Source: Ceraceosorus guamensis (lineage: Eukaryota > Basidiomycota > Exobasidiomycetes > Ceraceosorales > Ceraceosoraceae). From it: a stretch of 64,000 nucleotides of DNA. The notes beneath the pieces are model-generated. The model saw only the letters and a list, made by a program, of their open reading frames with translations, was not told the DNA's origin and did no database searches. The stretch spans positions 548,717 through 612,716 of the forward strand of contig NW_020290001.1 of the NCBI RefSeq assembly GCF_003144195.1, in the 5' to 3' direction. Each line of letters starts with the position of its first letter. Within the stretch, counting starts at the first letter, position 1. Below are positions 45,056-57,530 of the stretch, one piece after another. The translations under genes were made by a program, and so were the position numbers.

Positions 45056-48000
45056 CTATGAGCGATGAGGCGGATTGCTGAACGCGTAATGATTACGACT
45101 GGAACTCCAATCCGCAGGAACGGGATAACTTTCCCCCACGAGAGCCTTGGTCGCCATGCAAAGCTTATCGATGCGCAACACGATGCCAAAAGCGATGGTC
45201 ATGCCTACTGCAAAAGCTTGATACTGCTCCGATTGAAGTGTAGCCATGTCGACGTGCTTTGGCAATCTGTATGCGTCGTGTGCTAGAGGACTTGGATCTC
45301 CGACCATAGACTCCGCTGTATGCATCTCTGAAGCGGCAACGTTGTCGGATGCGACCTTGCCTTCGTCGGAAACGTCTGTGAGCTCATAGCTCGTGCCGCT
45401 GACAAGCAGTCTATCCATCAGCACGGGCATGACTTGAGGTAGAGGCTCGCCGCTCCGCAGTGCAGTTGCGCACAGCGACAATACGGATATGCAATCTGCC
45501 AAGAAGCCCGGATCCAAGAAACGCGTCTTTCGAAGAAGGGCGGCAGAATATCCTTCGCCTAACTTCTCCGTCACGGTGACTGCGTGCGACAGCAGCTTCG
45601 ATAGTTCCATCGCGACAGCTGATAATTCCTCGTACCGCTTGACCGGCCACTTGCCTCGCAGCGAAAACTCGTAAGTGACGACGGAGCGAGTCAGCGCAAG
45701 CCTTCGCAGCTTGCTCCTCGTTGCCAGCAGCCTTTTTGTCAGCTCTGTGGGCGATCGATCGGGATGATGGGGTGCCGAAGCGTACGCGACGACGTCGCAG
45801 TAGAGTTGGCAGAGCTCAGAGATTGTCGCCGCATGGCCCAGGCGCTGGTACTTCCTCAGAGTGCTCGAAGGGGGCAGTATCGCCATGACCAGCGCTGCAC
45901 CTGTGCCAATGAGGACACCAACGAACCTGCGCCAGGCTACAGTCCAGCCTACTCCGCGGAAACCAAACGTGGGATTGGTGGAGTCTTTGAGGCTGTAACC
46001 GAGCACCAGAGCCACAGTCACGCACGTGATGATGGACGTGATGGGCGGCCCTGGTGCGTTTAGCCTGACGAGCATAACGATGGGAAACGCTACGGCGGCG
46101 GTCACCATGAGCGTGTAAGGGCTGGATGCGTGATATCCTGTAGGCGCTGCGATGTACCAGATGACGAGCCCCATCGCGGCACCAGCAGTGGTGGCAATGA
46201 GTCTGGATACGAGACCAAATGCGACCTCTCCTCGATGCCTAGCCATGGTCAGCTGTGCCATGAACAAGCTCCAGACGGCTTTATTGACGTAGCAGAATCT
46301 GGCCGAGCTGCGCATGAACTGAGGTAGGCTCAGAAAAGCCGTGACGGCGGCTGCCTTGAGGCAGAAGAGCATGTTGCCACGTCCGAGAGTGTGAAGGAAG
46401 GTGCTGGCACGAGTGCCAATTTGTTGAATAGCTCCTTGTGGTTCCAGCGCATCAGGATCGCGCCTCTTTGTTCGTCCTAGCATGGAGGAGTGGCCCGGAC
46501 CCATGTGTGCAGGATCTTCATCATCATGCCCATGCTCTCCATCAGCAGTACCCTCGGAGTGCCACGCTTCCGCGGAGAAGATGTGAGGTAGCGAGGGCAG
46601 CCAGAAGCGCCCACCGATCGCATCTTGACGCTCTTCCATCTTGACGATCGCTTCCAACAGGGTGATCAGCCTCTCGCCAAAGCGTGCCGTGTGGAACTGG
46701 AACACAAATCCTTGATATCTGTGAATCAGGACATGTGTTTGGGGATCAGCACCTCGCAAGGAAGCAATCTTGCCAACAGAAGAGACGCTCACAAGTAACG
46801 GTGCGGAGGTCTCTCCTCCGGACTGCCCGTGCACTCAATGGTCGCTCTGAAAGGCTCAATCAAGCCTAGACGCGCCGTATGAAACCTTTCAAGGGCGCTG
46901 GACAAAGACTCCAATACTTCTTGTGAGCTCTTGCGCTTTTCTGCGTCTGCACTTGGTAGCCCTCCGATGACTTTGCCCAAGACCCTGCGTCGCAAGAGTG
47001 CCAGCCTAGTGCGGTTGAGGTCCGCCAACCAGCTAAGGATGTGATCGAGAGCGTCCGCTTGAGCAGCGAGCAGCTCGGAAGTCGTTTCGCCGAGCAAACG
47101 AGTGCACTGCTCGGTGAACTTGTTGTGCGCTTCGCGATGCAGTTGCGTCTCTATCGCTGCGTATCGCAGAGCCTCCCATGCCCCTACCCTCGGAGCTGGC
47201 TCTGGACTATGATGGCGTGATCTAGGAAGGTGGAGGTGAGCGAGTCGCGGTAGGAACGCGCCGTGATGAGCCTGACGTGTGTTGCCGGAGCTATCTTGCG
47301 ACGAACGAGGAGTGGAAGTCGAGGAGCTGCCCTTCTCTCGAGCCGCAAAAGGCGCCAAAGAGGATGGACGGTGGGCAGCCTTGTCGGCGTGCGAGACATC
47401 CTGAAAAGGTTGCGGACCTTCTATTCCCGGCGTGGCAGGTCTGCTCGGGGCTCGCGATGCAGGCCGACTTTGCTGACCATGGCTCTCATCCTCGAAGCCA
47501 GGCTGTTGACAAAGGTGCGGAAAACGGTCATGCTTCATATCTGCACGTATGAGCCGATAATAGTAGGCCATGCCGTCCATAGGGCTCATGAGGGCGCGAA
47601 CCAGTGCGATAAGACTGCTCAAATCCTGTCCGCTCGCAACGCCAAAGCTCACTTCGCGGGTGAGAAGCCGGCCAGCTCCAACGAGTGCCAAGATCCCGCC
47701 TTCACTCTTGGTCATCAGGTCGTGGACTTGGGTAAAATTGAAGTCAGGATCCAGAGGACTTTGCTGCAGCAGTTCAATTTGGCTCCTAGCTGCGTCACGC
47801 ATGGGTGCCAGGACTGCCACGAGCTTGTCGGCAAAGCTGCTGTTGACGCTCTTCGGGAAGAAGAACAGCGCGACGACTGCGGAGCGCAGGCAGTAGAGCG
47901 TCAGCGCCCGATTGGCGTGCGTGCGAACTCTACAGTAAGCCTTTTTCATGGTGGAGCTCACCAATATTGACCGCAGCCTTGAGTGCCAGTGGCTTGATGA

Positions 48001-48932
48001 TGGTCGTGGCTAGCATGTAATCAGGGTATGGAAACAAGGGTTGATAACCCAACGCTACATCCAAGCAGATGCACGACAGGATCGCCGCAAACAGGAAAGG
48101 TCTATGGAAGTATGCGAACGGCACATTTCAGTGACTTTTGGCTCGAAGCACTACCAATGCGGCCGTCTGACACTCACGAGGGCCCGAAGCGTACCTTGAG
48201 GTAGAGCAGAGCAGCAGCACCGATGGACAGAAAGAAGCCGCATATGACCGCTTCCCCGCCCTGTATATAATCTCCAGAGAAGATGGAGGCCAAAGGAGCC
48301 TCCGTCGGAGCCAACTGATACGTGCGGGCCTGAACAGCGATAGCCGTGCCGAGGCAAGACCAAGCCCAAGCGATGAGCAGCAGTCCCAGTGTGAAGATTT
48401 CTCGCTCGATCACTGCCACCACTGGCAGTTCGCAAGGTTGAATGAAGACGCCGACGAGCAGCAAGAAGCTCGCGTTGCCGAGTTGACGCTCGATGGGCTC
48501 GATCACCATCAGCAATAAGCAGATCCAAGCTACGATGGCAGAGCGGAGTACTGGCTTGAATTTTGCCCAGCTTGTGAGCACGGGCACAGTCCACGCGATC
48601 ATGGGAGGAAGCAAGCGCAGAGCATTGAGGCTGTTCTTGGGCTTTTGCGGCTCAAGGTGGGGTGAGCCTTCCTTTGTCTCCTGTTCATGCGGCGCAGTCC
48701 CTTTGCTTGTCGAGCTCTCGAATCGCTGTCGCCTCGCCTCTCGCTCTGGATCAATCGAGGATTCAGCCCCCGCGTGCTCCCCCCTCCGAACGGCTTCGAC
48801 GCCAGCACCTGCACGCCGTCGGGGTCGTTCCTGCAGTACAGATACATCCCTAGCATTGCTGGTTTCTAGTGTCCTCTGCGCTTGCCGATCCGTGTCCTCT
48901 CGTAGTGGGTGCAAAGGGATCGAGGACTGCAT
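45056..48932 (-). CDS. Large aromatic-acid-exporter/FUSC-like membrane protein (DUF2421/BRE4 type)
   Basis: Four exons, 48178–48932, 47962–48101, 46793–47927 and 45056–46718, give 1230 aa. It has two membrane blocks. The first (about residues 110–330) has segments such as SAIVAWICLLLMVIEP, NASFLLLVGVFIQPCEL and LGLLLIAWAWSCLGTA. The second (about 760–950) has AVVWSLF-like helices including LIATTAGAAMGLVIWYIA and AVAFPIVMLVRLNAP. Between them lies a soluble helical region with a basic linker, and a cytosolic C-terminal domain follows. This duplicated layout is that of the fungal ArAE_2_N/DUF2421 family, relatives of bacterial aromatic acid exporters and of yeast Bre4 (brefeldin A sensitivity). 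Substrate is unknown. The start at 48932 is the only ATG before the first exon's conserved part. Confidence 0.88.
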
Positions 48933-49595
48933 GTCTGATGCTGTTGGCCACAAGCAGGCAGAGCCGACCGGCAATCTCCAGGTCCTACCGCACCTTCGAA
49001 GCTGTGCTCATGCTCTGCGCATAGGCGACCTATCAAAAGATGCCAGAAGAAGTTGAGAAAAGTGGTGACGATGCTTAGGAGTCGCAAAGGATGATGGTGT
49101 GCATGCATCAAGAAGACCTCTCGTGCCCTCGGCACCCTCTCGTGCTGCACGTCGCCGCAACACAGCATTTCGACAGGGACACGCGCCGCCGGCTCGGCGC
49201 AAAAGTGCTTCCGATCACCCACTGCTTTGGTGCTGCTGCATGTGGCGCACCGGTCCTGACCCTTCTCCACTTATCGCAAACAGTCAAAGCAAGAAGCACC
49301 CCAACGGACATTGCCTTCACCAAAGCACCATTGGCACGTGCGGCCATCACCTTTCACTCGCTGTCTCGCAGAAAAGCTGGGTAAGATTGCAAGTCCTGAA
49401 GAGCCAAAACTATTGTACAAGGATTGAGGGGTCTGCTGGTCGCGGGTCCACTTGTATGCATGAGGAATTGAACGAAACTACTGAGCCATTGGTCAGATTC
49501 AAAAGTTTGTGAGGCCACGAGACATCGAGCGTCGCGGCTTTTGTATCGGTTCAGAGAGAGAGAGAGGGAGAATGTACCACAAGCGCGAACGAGGC
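48933..49595. other. Intergenic region
   Basis: This 663-bp stretch between two minus-strand genes holds the promoter of the membrane-protein gene and the 3' flank of the arrestin-like gene. A GA-rich run lies at 49552–49570. No gene is supported. Confidence 0.35.
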
Positions 49596-51434
49596 TCAAG
49601 ATGGGTAGGGCGTGACAGAGACGTACTGTTGAGCAGATTTGGCCGATTTGAACCTTCTCTCCCTCTCTTCTTCCGTCTCGTTCTCTTCGGGCGAGGGTGG
49701 GAATTCGAAAGCCGGTGGCATAGGCGGCAATCCGTCCGCGTCGGGAGGACCATCGGGCGAGGTGGGTAGCGAGTTGGCGGCAGGTTGTCCTCCCGAGCCG
49801 CTGTCTGGTGTGAGCGTATCGATAGCAGCTGGTCCACCGTGCGCAATCTCGGCATGCTCGTTGGCCATTCGTCTGTAGTGCTGTTGTCGCAAGTGCTCCG
49901 CTCGCGCTGCTGCCGCACTACCCGGACCTCGTCGCTCCCACTGCCTTCTCATGTCCTCCCACATCATACGCGTCGTGCACACGTCCTGCTCATCGTCCAC
50001 CTCGTCCTCCCACGCCAATAGCGTCTCTAGCGTCTCTCCGCATGCACATCCAGAATGAGAGACGTGAATGTTGGCGTAGCGCTCCGGCATCCAATCGTCG
50101 CGGCCTCGCTCAGGTACCGGGCACGGGTCTGCGATCGAGTAGGACGGCAGTCTCATCGACCGCCTGTCGTACGTGAGGGCAGAATTGTCAGCATGCAAAG
50201 GCGGAAGGACGTGCAGCGACTAGCCGTAACTCACCACATGCATGCACAGTGGGGTAATATCAAGGACCAGCTGGCGCGATACAGCAAAGGCTTGGTGCTT
50301 GGCAGATCGTCTGGTCGATAGATGATGCGAACCTCTAGAGAGTGGGACAACCGTAGCGCAGCTTTGCTCGCCGCTAGCGTGCTTGACCTGAACGAGGTGT
50401 CACAGATTGCTAGTAAGTGCCAAGAAGCACTTTACAGCCTGACTTTTGCGCACTCACCTGATCTGGCTGTCGTGGGGCATGCGAGCGATCCAGTTGCCTT
50501 CATACGTACCGTCTGGCAGTCTCTTGGACAAGAGCTCATCGAAGTCTATGGCTGTGATGACTCTGCTCTCTGGTCTGGCCCGTTCTATCCGTTCGCTTTG
50601 TCGACTGTGCAGTGTGGTATTCTGTACGACGCTCAGCGAGAACTGATCCAACACCAGTGTAGGTGACGGACTTGGTAAAGACAAGGCTAGCCTAGCATAG
50701 CCGCCTACGGTCATGTGCTGAGATCGGACAGCCAACGCGACGGGTCCGAGGTGCTCCACAAAGGTGCCGTGGCTTTGGGCGTAATCCAGCACATTGTCCT
50801 CGCTAGGCACGGCAATGATGAACATGTCCTTCGACGCGCTCAAAGAACGTCTTGTGATGAAGTTGCCGGCAAAGTGTAGCTTGGTGTGTAATCGAAAGTA
50901 GACGCGACCAAGATTGCACCTCTCGTAAGGGACGACATCATGCGGAATGGACAATGGCAGCTCCCATCTGCGTGAGAAGAAATGAGCGTGAGCGGGCGGG
51001 GCGCCGACATCCTGCCAAGAGCGAAGGTGCGAGACAATGCTGACCTGTAGGATTTGCCAGCCTCGATGGGCATGTCGACTGCTTGCTCGCTAGCACACGT
51101 GACCTTGAAGGGCCGATTGGTCTCGTAAGAGCCGCTTGGAAACTGCCGATGAGGATGCATGTGGGAAAAGGTTAATTTGACATGACCGGGTGACGCGTTG
51201 ACCAGGCAAAATGTGCGCATACAAACTCACGCCAATGTTCTCGACAGCCTCGAGCGTGACAGATAGGGATTGAATGCGACTGGGCGGAGAGCTCTTGGCT
51301 GGGATGGACAAAGTGATGAAGGCGACGAGCACCGCGTCGTCCCGTGGAGCCTGGGCGCTCTGCCCTTCCGAGTTGACCGTGCTGCCTGGCCACACGTAGA
51401 TGTGCGACTCGCTGGTGTCCAATTTGAGCTCCAT
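49596..51434 (-). CDS. Arrestin-like adaptor protein
   Basis: Five exons, 51231–51434, 51045–51142, 50458–50967, 50235–50387 and 49596–50163, give 510 aa. The N-terminal lobe shows MELKLDTSESHIYVWPGSTV, then ITLSIPAKSSPPSRIQSLSV, which is an arrestin strand pattern with the inserted linker. The middle has WELPLSIPHDVVPYERC and CNLGRVYFRLHTKLHF. The second lobe, reached after a 153-nt exon, has LRLSHSLEVRIIY and then HSGCACGETLETLLAW. The tail is Pro/Ser/Glu-rich. Fungal alpha-arrestins link plasma-membrane transporters to Rsp5-type ubiquitin ligases, usually via PPxY motifs; I see PPMPPAFEF and no PPxY, so that partner is not shown. Sequence divergence from named family members is considerable. 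Confidence 0.8.
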
Positions 51435-52170
51435 GGTCGACGATTGCAGGAGCGATGTGGTTTGCTTTCTTGTCTTTGCCGTAGCTTGTTGTCGCCTATG
51501 TCTGGAAGGAAAATTGTTGATTGCGCTGCTGCTCCTTGCTGAGTGGTCGTCGTGTTCGCTGCTTGCGACGCTCTGCTTGCATTCTCTGAAAGTAGCTTGA
51601 TGTCGATATCGACAATGTCTGGCTCACTATGAGCTGGCCTTTTGTACTGATCACTTGGCGTGCGCGGTTTGCATGCTCTGATGGTTCGGCTTGCCAAGAG
51701 GGAAGTTGCGAATAAGGTTCGGCGTGGCTGCTTCCGATCTCAGGCGGAGGGGGGCTGAGGGCCAATTTGGGAACGCGAAAGACCTCGAATTGAAAGCTTG
51801 GCTTGGCTTTGCCAGAGACTCTCGCGTTGCGTTGTGGACGCTGCACACGACACTAGAGGGTATGTTGCAGTAAGCCCGAGTGATTGGCTCGCATTGATGG
51901 TTGTAGGGTGAGTCTGAGGGAGGAAAGGGTGTGCGAGGAATTCTGTGCAAGGGTCGACCTCGCTTTTGAACTCGCGACTGCCCTCTGCAAAAAGTCGCGT
52001 TTCCCCGCACATCAGTCTAGCAGCCATGCAGCATAAGCAGCCGTTCGAGTCATCCCGACGTCCGCCTTTGCGCGGAGAGATCGAGGGATGAGAGCGCTTT
52101 TGCTTAATTGCATGCCATGTGCAGGGTGCAACCACAAGCTTCCACCGAAGTCGAGCGATTTGAACCGACA

Positions 52171-52198
52171 TGCCTGCCTGCCTGCCTGCCTGCCTGCC
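52171..52198. repeat. Microsatellite (TGCC)x7
   Basis: Seven perfect TGCC units. The complementary array (GGCA)6 lies 850 bp to the right, so transcripts spanning both could pair. Confidence 0.9.
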
Positions 52199-52827
52199 CT
52201 CTGCAGCAGCTGCTGCCTGATGCTGGCCGGGATGTTGTGCTCGCATCAGCAGCAGCTAGGCAGGCCTGGCGCCCACGCGTGACCCGGTGCACAATTAAGT
52301 CGTGATCCGAAGTGTAAGCTAGCCTGCAATTAAAAGGTCTCACCGGATTTAAGCCACGCCGGTCGTGTGCATTGTACTACATGTTTGGCTGTATACAGCA
52401 TGCAGTCGCGATCCAGTCGCAGCAGAAGCTTGATTCACATTGCTGCTTCACCGCCGGCTCGCGCTCCCATGCAGCATGTATAGCTCGATCGCGGGGACAA
52501 AAACGTCCTGAGCTCTGCTAGCTGCAGATATTCCTCGGCTCGTCCCTCCTCTCCATATGCTGCCTGGCACTCGTGACTCGTTCGTGACTATTTGATGACT
52601 TGTTGGCACCAAAGCTCGAAGAGGATGCAATCAAGGGAGAAAATAACAAAAAACGTCATCACAAATCAAGGATTGTGTCGAATTGTTGTGAATGCAAATG
52701 CGCACCACATCTACAAGCTTCGTTGACATTCCTCCAGACTTCACTGACAACTCGCGACGCGGAGGTCATGTATTCGCGATGTTCGTAAAGCGCTAGCAGC
52801 CATGAGTTGCCACGTCGACAAGCCGAG

Positions 52828-52862
<35 letters not shown>
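52828..52862. repeat. Trinucleotide repeat (TGC)x11.7
   Basis: A perfect TGC tract of 35 nt in non-coding DNA; second CTG/TGC tract in the window besides that at 11652. Confidence 0.9.
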
Positions 52863-52863
<1 letters not shown>

Positions 52864-53046
52864 ATGTAGCGGCTCGTCGCTCGCGAGTCTCGAGATTAAC
52901 CGGTGTGCGATTGTGGTAGACGTGTGGAGAAGAAGCACGTCATAAGGGAGAGAGCATGACTCGACTTCTTTAGATTACGATGGATAGGAACGATCAGCAG
53001 CGCACCCCACGTTGGAAGGGAATGGACGGTGTGAGAAATCGGGAGC

Positions 53047-53070
53047 GGCAGGCAGGCAGGCAGGCAGGCA
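53047..53070. repeat. Microsatellite (GGCA)x6
   Basis: Six perfect GGCA units, inverted relative to the TGCC array at 52171. Confidence 0.9.
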
Positions 53071-53656
53071 GGCGGGGCGCTGTGTGTTCCTGAAACCCTG
53101 CTTGATGCCGTGCATGCATGCATGGCATGGCGTCCATGAGCACCGCTGAGGTCGCAGCTATAGAGAGGCCGAGCTGACCGTCATGTCTTGTCATGTCATG
53201 CGGAGAGAGGGATTCATGATCAAAGGAGCGCTTCTTGATCAGCAGCACAAAGCCGCCTCGGCCGCAAGCGAGCCAGCCAGCCAGCCAGCGCTCCGAATCG
53301 CCGACTCACACTACTGCCACACCACCTCGGCTGTTCCCGAATGTCGACGTGTTCATTATTCATGCTCACGAACTTTTTTCCTTTTGGATCCCGTTGGAAC
53401 TTTACACCAAGACTTCTTGTCCGAGGCTCACCTCGCATAATCTGAGTGATTGGGCGCTTATCAAAGAGGACGCTATCGTACCCTGGGTGATCATCTCATG
53501 CTCGGCGCTTGCTTGTCAAAGAAGCTCGTCGAGCCGCTTCAGAACCTTTCTCATCTTTCATCCACGGATGCCCGCACCCAAAATGCAGTGGTTTCAATGT
53601 AGATCGGTTGCATGCCATGGGTATTGCAATGAAAGAGCCACAGATCAAACATCACG

Positions 53657-55680
53657 CTAAAGCAATTCCTGCTGCCACGCGACCCAGAAGGAGCCCTCTT
53701 GCGATGCGCACTCCCAACCCTCCTCGACGATTCGCCTCGGGCCCGCGGGGTCGAGTGCGAGAGCGACGGCCCACTGCTGCGCGTGCGCTCCTCGAAGCAA
53801 GGTCTGAACGCATCGTGTCAAGTGTGCAAGCTCTGCACTCGAAGATGCACGCTTCGTCTCGTTCTGCACTTTTGCTGCCAATTGTTGTCGGGCCCAAGTA
53901 GCTCGCACAGCCGCCAAGATCGCATCCGCAGTCGTGCGTGTGCCTTCCCAGCCGCCTTGAGGAGCGCAAGCCTGCAGCGCTCGCATAGCGGCGTCCGACC
54001 AAGCAGTGTCGTTTGCCCCAGATGCTTCCGGCAACACGCTCGAGCTCAGTCCGATCTCCACCAGCGCTCTCCTCGCAAAGATCCTGGCATTGTCTAGCAA
54101 CGTTTCTTTGCTCTTGTCGCTCATAAGCGGTGCGGCAGCCGGACCACCTCTCAGTAGGCTGGCGCTGCTCAGACTGCAGCTGATGTTGGCTCGTGCTCGG
54201 CCTGCAGAGGTGCTAGCATCGATCGCACCCAAGGCCCCCGCCTTGCGCGACAATAGCGTCCCATGAGCGTACTGAAAGAGCTTGGTTGCTAGAGAGGCTA
54301 TCTCCCAAGCTTGTTTCCGGCAATCAGCATTCTGAGCACGACGAGTGCGGATGACTGAAAGGGACAGGAGCTGATCGGCCAGATCGCAGGCTTGTCGCAC
54401 CAATTCGTCTTGCGAGGTCACCAAGCTAGCTGCACCTGCATCCCGAGCAGCCGTGGTCGACGAAGGAGAAGTAGAGGTGGATGCCAGACCGAGCAGATGC
54501 ATTCCACCAAGAGACACGTCCCCCTCGATCGCATTCAAGCCAGCCATGTCTTCTGCCGTAGCTGGGAACACCTGACCGCTCAAAGAAGCTAGTTCGCTCC
54601 TCCTGTCAGCCTCTGCAATGACCCCCGCTCTTCTTGCGGCTTGCAGATTCGCCAATGCCACCTCCCACTCCCCCTCGTCGGAAAGCTCGCTGGGGTTGGG
54701 GCAGGTCAGCACCAGCTGATCTGCTCGAGCTAGGGCATCGCGAGCATCTAGAGCAGCTCTTTCGAGGGTCTGGGCGCTGGTGGTGCCGGAGTGCGGCGCG
54801 CTGCCAGCAGGAAAAGATCGGGAAAGGATGGACAAGAGGCAGCTGTGAGCGGACAGGAAGGTTTCCAACGTCGTTGCGGGTGTGACTGGGCTGGCTGTCC
54901 AATCCTCCTTCTCCGCATACCCATCCGAGTCTTCATCAGTCGACATGTGCCCGCTGGACGCGTCCTCTTCTTGCATCTCGTCTTCAACCTCCTCCGCTCT
55001 GTCCGCTTCAGCCTGCCGTCGTGCCGAGTCGTCCAGAATGGCCCTTTGCATGTCGCCAACGCTGATGAAGCCGTACGCTGCGCTGCTGTACAACGACACG
55101 ATCGTCTCTTCATCTACAGGTCGTTGACTCTCCTCCAGCAGCTCAGCTAAGCTCTGCTGAGCAGCGTGCAGGTTGTACTTGACATCCAATGCAAATGCGT
55201 CTGGCAGCTCTGCCAATGTGTTCTGCTCCAGAGAGGACATTTCGGGCAGAGCTTGAGACAGTTGGGTCGCCCTGTCGTACAGCTGTAAAGACTGTTGCAA
55301 AGCGACGCACGACTCGGGAGGCAGCTGAAATTGGGTAGCGAGGACGAAGTGTACGCGCGCGAGGTTGTACAGAGGAATGGCGTTGCGGGCATCCAGCTGT
55401 GCAGCGATGGCATAAGCCTTGACCGCTTCGTTGAACGCGCTGTGCGGCAGTTTGAGGTTGGAGAGGGATGTGAAGTCAGACGGCTTGTAGATGGCCCGAT
55501 CGCCACGCTTACTGCTCACCGCTCGGCCTTTGCTCCAGCGTGGAAACGCTCTCCGCGCTCTTCGTGCTCGATGCCAGCCTCCAAGGCTTCATCCATTGTG
55601 GTCGGGGCAGCCGCAGCGCTGCTTCTAGAACCGCTCGCAGCTCCAATCTTGAGGTGCTTCACTTTGCGACCACTCGACAT
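53657..55680 (-). CDS. Tetratricopeptide-repeat protein, unknown role
   Basis: Two exons, 55520–55680 and 53657–55439, give 647 aa. Splicing joins HEERGERFHAGAKAERAFNE with AVKAYAIAAQLDARNAIPLY and then NLARVHFVLATQF; that is a TPR pair with the canonical A and N/Y positions. More helix pairs follow (YNLHAAQQSLAELLEES, SLYSSAAYGFISVGDMQRA, FLSAHSCLLSILS), and an acidic stretch sits at about residues 180–220 (EEVEDEMQEEDASS). The N-terminus is Ser/Ala-rich and basic. Overall layout recalls conserved fungal TPR proteins of the YDR161W/ACL4 kind, which act as ribosomal-protein chaperones and have an acidic region, but I cannot confirm that. The first ATG at 55680 is used. Confidence 0.8.
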
Positions 55681-56034
55681 GTTGTGAAATATAGAGTCGA
55701 GGATCCAGTTCGCTTTGGCTCAGACTCATGTCGAGATGTGCCAGAGTGGCGGTCGTGATGATTGTGGGTAAGACGGTTTGCGTGAGGTGCCAACGGGATG
55801 TGTGCATGTATGTGCATCGATGCTGCGTGTCACACAGAGCGGCATGGCGCGCAACCAGCAGAAAACATTTTGGGATCAGTGTGCGGAACTCCGCGGAGTT
55901 GCTTCGCTTGGGTCCAAGTGTGGAGGCGATCGACGTCACGTCTCGGCGCTGATGTTCATGCTGCACCAAAGTGTAGATCCAAAGGCCAGCGGGAGGTCCC
56001 CCCAATATATGCTCTCCTTTCAATTCGAATGTGA
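55681..56034. promoter_or_regulatory. Divergent upstream region of the TPR and methyltransferase genes
   Basis: This 354-bp gap holds a TATA-like ATATAT at 56005–56010 directed towards the methyltransferase. That box lies only about 25 bp before the first ATG at 56035, which suggests that the real start is further in (56131 or 56146). Confidence 0.5.
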
Positions 56035-57530
56035 ATGTCAGGCTTGATGCTGGGACAAACCGTCACGAGTGGTCCCTCCAAAGCACGCCCGCTGTTGTGT
56101 TCGGTGGTTCCTGCTGCTGCTGTGCAGCATATGGCTCAGCACAGCATGTCGGATTCGATCGCCAAACCTCAAGCAGCCATTCTTGCACTGAGCGCTCTGA
56201 GCCTTGCAGGGAGCATGCTCTTTCTCCTTCGAAACCCTCCTCCGACACCATTCGCAGATCGTCTGTCCAAGCTGGACCCAAAAGAAACGAGCATAGACAA
56301 TGATTTCTACGACGATTATTTCGAATCCTCTGCAGAGGAGTCGAACGGTGACGGTGACGATGGTGGGGTCGTCGATGCGAGCGCAGAAAAGGAGGAGGAG
56401 CATCCACTCCAACTGGTCAACTACGGACGCATACCTTACTTTTTGCGCACTTGGACCGCACAAAGTCCACTTTGCGCACAAGTAAAAGCGGACGTCGAGA
56501 CGATGGGAGGTGCGACCACTCGCACTGTGCTTCCTGCCAGCTTCAAAGCGCTCGATGTGGGCTGTGGCGGAGGGATCGCCGCAGAGGTCGTAGCGCGCGC
56601 TGGAGCTCAGGTCACTGGAGTGGATTTGAGCGCAGGAGCCATTGCTTGCGCAAAGAGACGAGCCAAGGCGAGGGGCTTGAGCATCGAGTATGTCGTGGGG
56701 TGTGTATTCTCAGCGCTTAAACAGTCTCATCAGTCGCAATCGATCAAGCAACGCCTCTCGCGTTTCCAACTGACTCCTAATCGCCCCCCTCCCTTCCTCG
56801 CCACACGCTCGTACGCCGGCGTCCAGCGACGCTTTGGATCTGCCCGTGCCCTCGGAAACCTACGACGGTGTGCTCTGCTCAGACACGCTGGAGCATCTCT
56901 TCGACTTGGACGCAGCACTAAAAGAGATGGCTCGCGTGCTCAAACCAGGTGAGCTCAACGCTTCCGCAATCTCGAAACATCCCCCCCTCTTCGCCCCCCT
57001 TCCCCAGCAATCCCAACTTTCTCAACCCCCTCCTACCTTCTTTTCCAAAAAGGCGGCATCCTCGTCCTCGACACCATCAACCGGACCAGAGTGAGCTGGT
57101 ACGCCCTTGTACTGATAGCGCAAGACACGCTTGGCTATCTTCCGCACGGAGCGCACGACTGGAGATTATTCAGTGAGCTCGTCGTGCGATGGCCCGGCTC
57201 TACGCTCCGAACAGCAGGCCTTCCTTCTCCCACTCGCGCTCCACTCGCTCATATCGTCGCTTGCGCCCCCCCTGCATCTTGCTCCTTTCAGTTACGCCGG
57301 ACGAGCTCAGCACTTCTCTCCAACGAGCAGGCCTGGAAGCGTGTCCAGAGTCGGCTGTGCGCGGCATGAGGCCTGGTATGCGCGCACCTCACATCATCTT
57401 GGCTCGCACTTGGCACTACGCCACCAGCAAACAAGGGTCAGCGAGCTTTCTAGACTGTTTCATTGGACGGTGGACCGAGACGACCTTTACCGCTGGCAGC
57501 TACCTAGCCTGGGCTCGCAAGCCGTTGTAG
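56035..57530 (+). CDS. COQ3/UbiG-like SAM-dependent O-methyltransferase
   Basis: Four exons, 56035–56699, 56827–56948, 57053–57172 and 57292–57530, give 381 aa (349 or 344 aa if the ATG at 56131 or 56146 is used, which the TATA position favours). The SAM-binding core is ALDVGCGGGIAAEVVARAGA (about 171–190), then VTGVDLSAGAIACAK, YDGVLCSDTLEHL and KPGGILVLDTINRT. The UbiG-typical end follows: LGYLPHGAHDWRLF then ITPDELSTSLQRAGLE. COQ3 methylates two hydroxyls of ubiquinone precursors in mitochondria. Differences are a hydrophobic N-terminal segment (ILALSALSLAGSMLFLL), which could be a membrane anchor, and an acidic insert of about 40 residues before PLQLVNYGRIPYF. It may be COQ3 itself or a diverged paralogue; a second copy elsewhere in the genome would decide. 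Confidence 0.85.

Larger units (their letters stand above)
51435..53656. other. 2.2-kb gene-free region rich in microsatellites
   Basis: No supported gene. It holds (TGCC)7 at 52171–52198, (TGC) repeats at 52828–52862, (GGCA)6 at 53047–53070, an alternating GCATGCATG tract at 53111–53124, (AGCC)n near 53274–53288, and an ACTCGTGACT copy (10 of 11 bp of the recurrent motif, reversed) at 52569–52578. Open frames here are low-complexity. The left part should contain the promoter of the arrestin-like gene. Confidence 0.5.
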
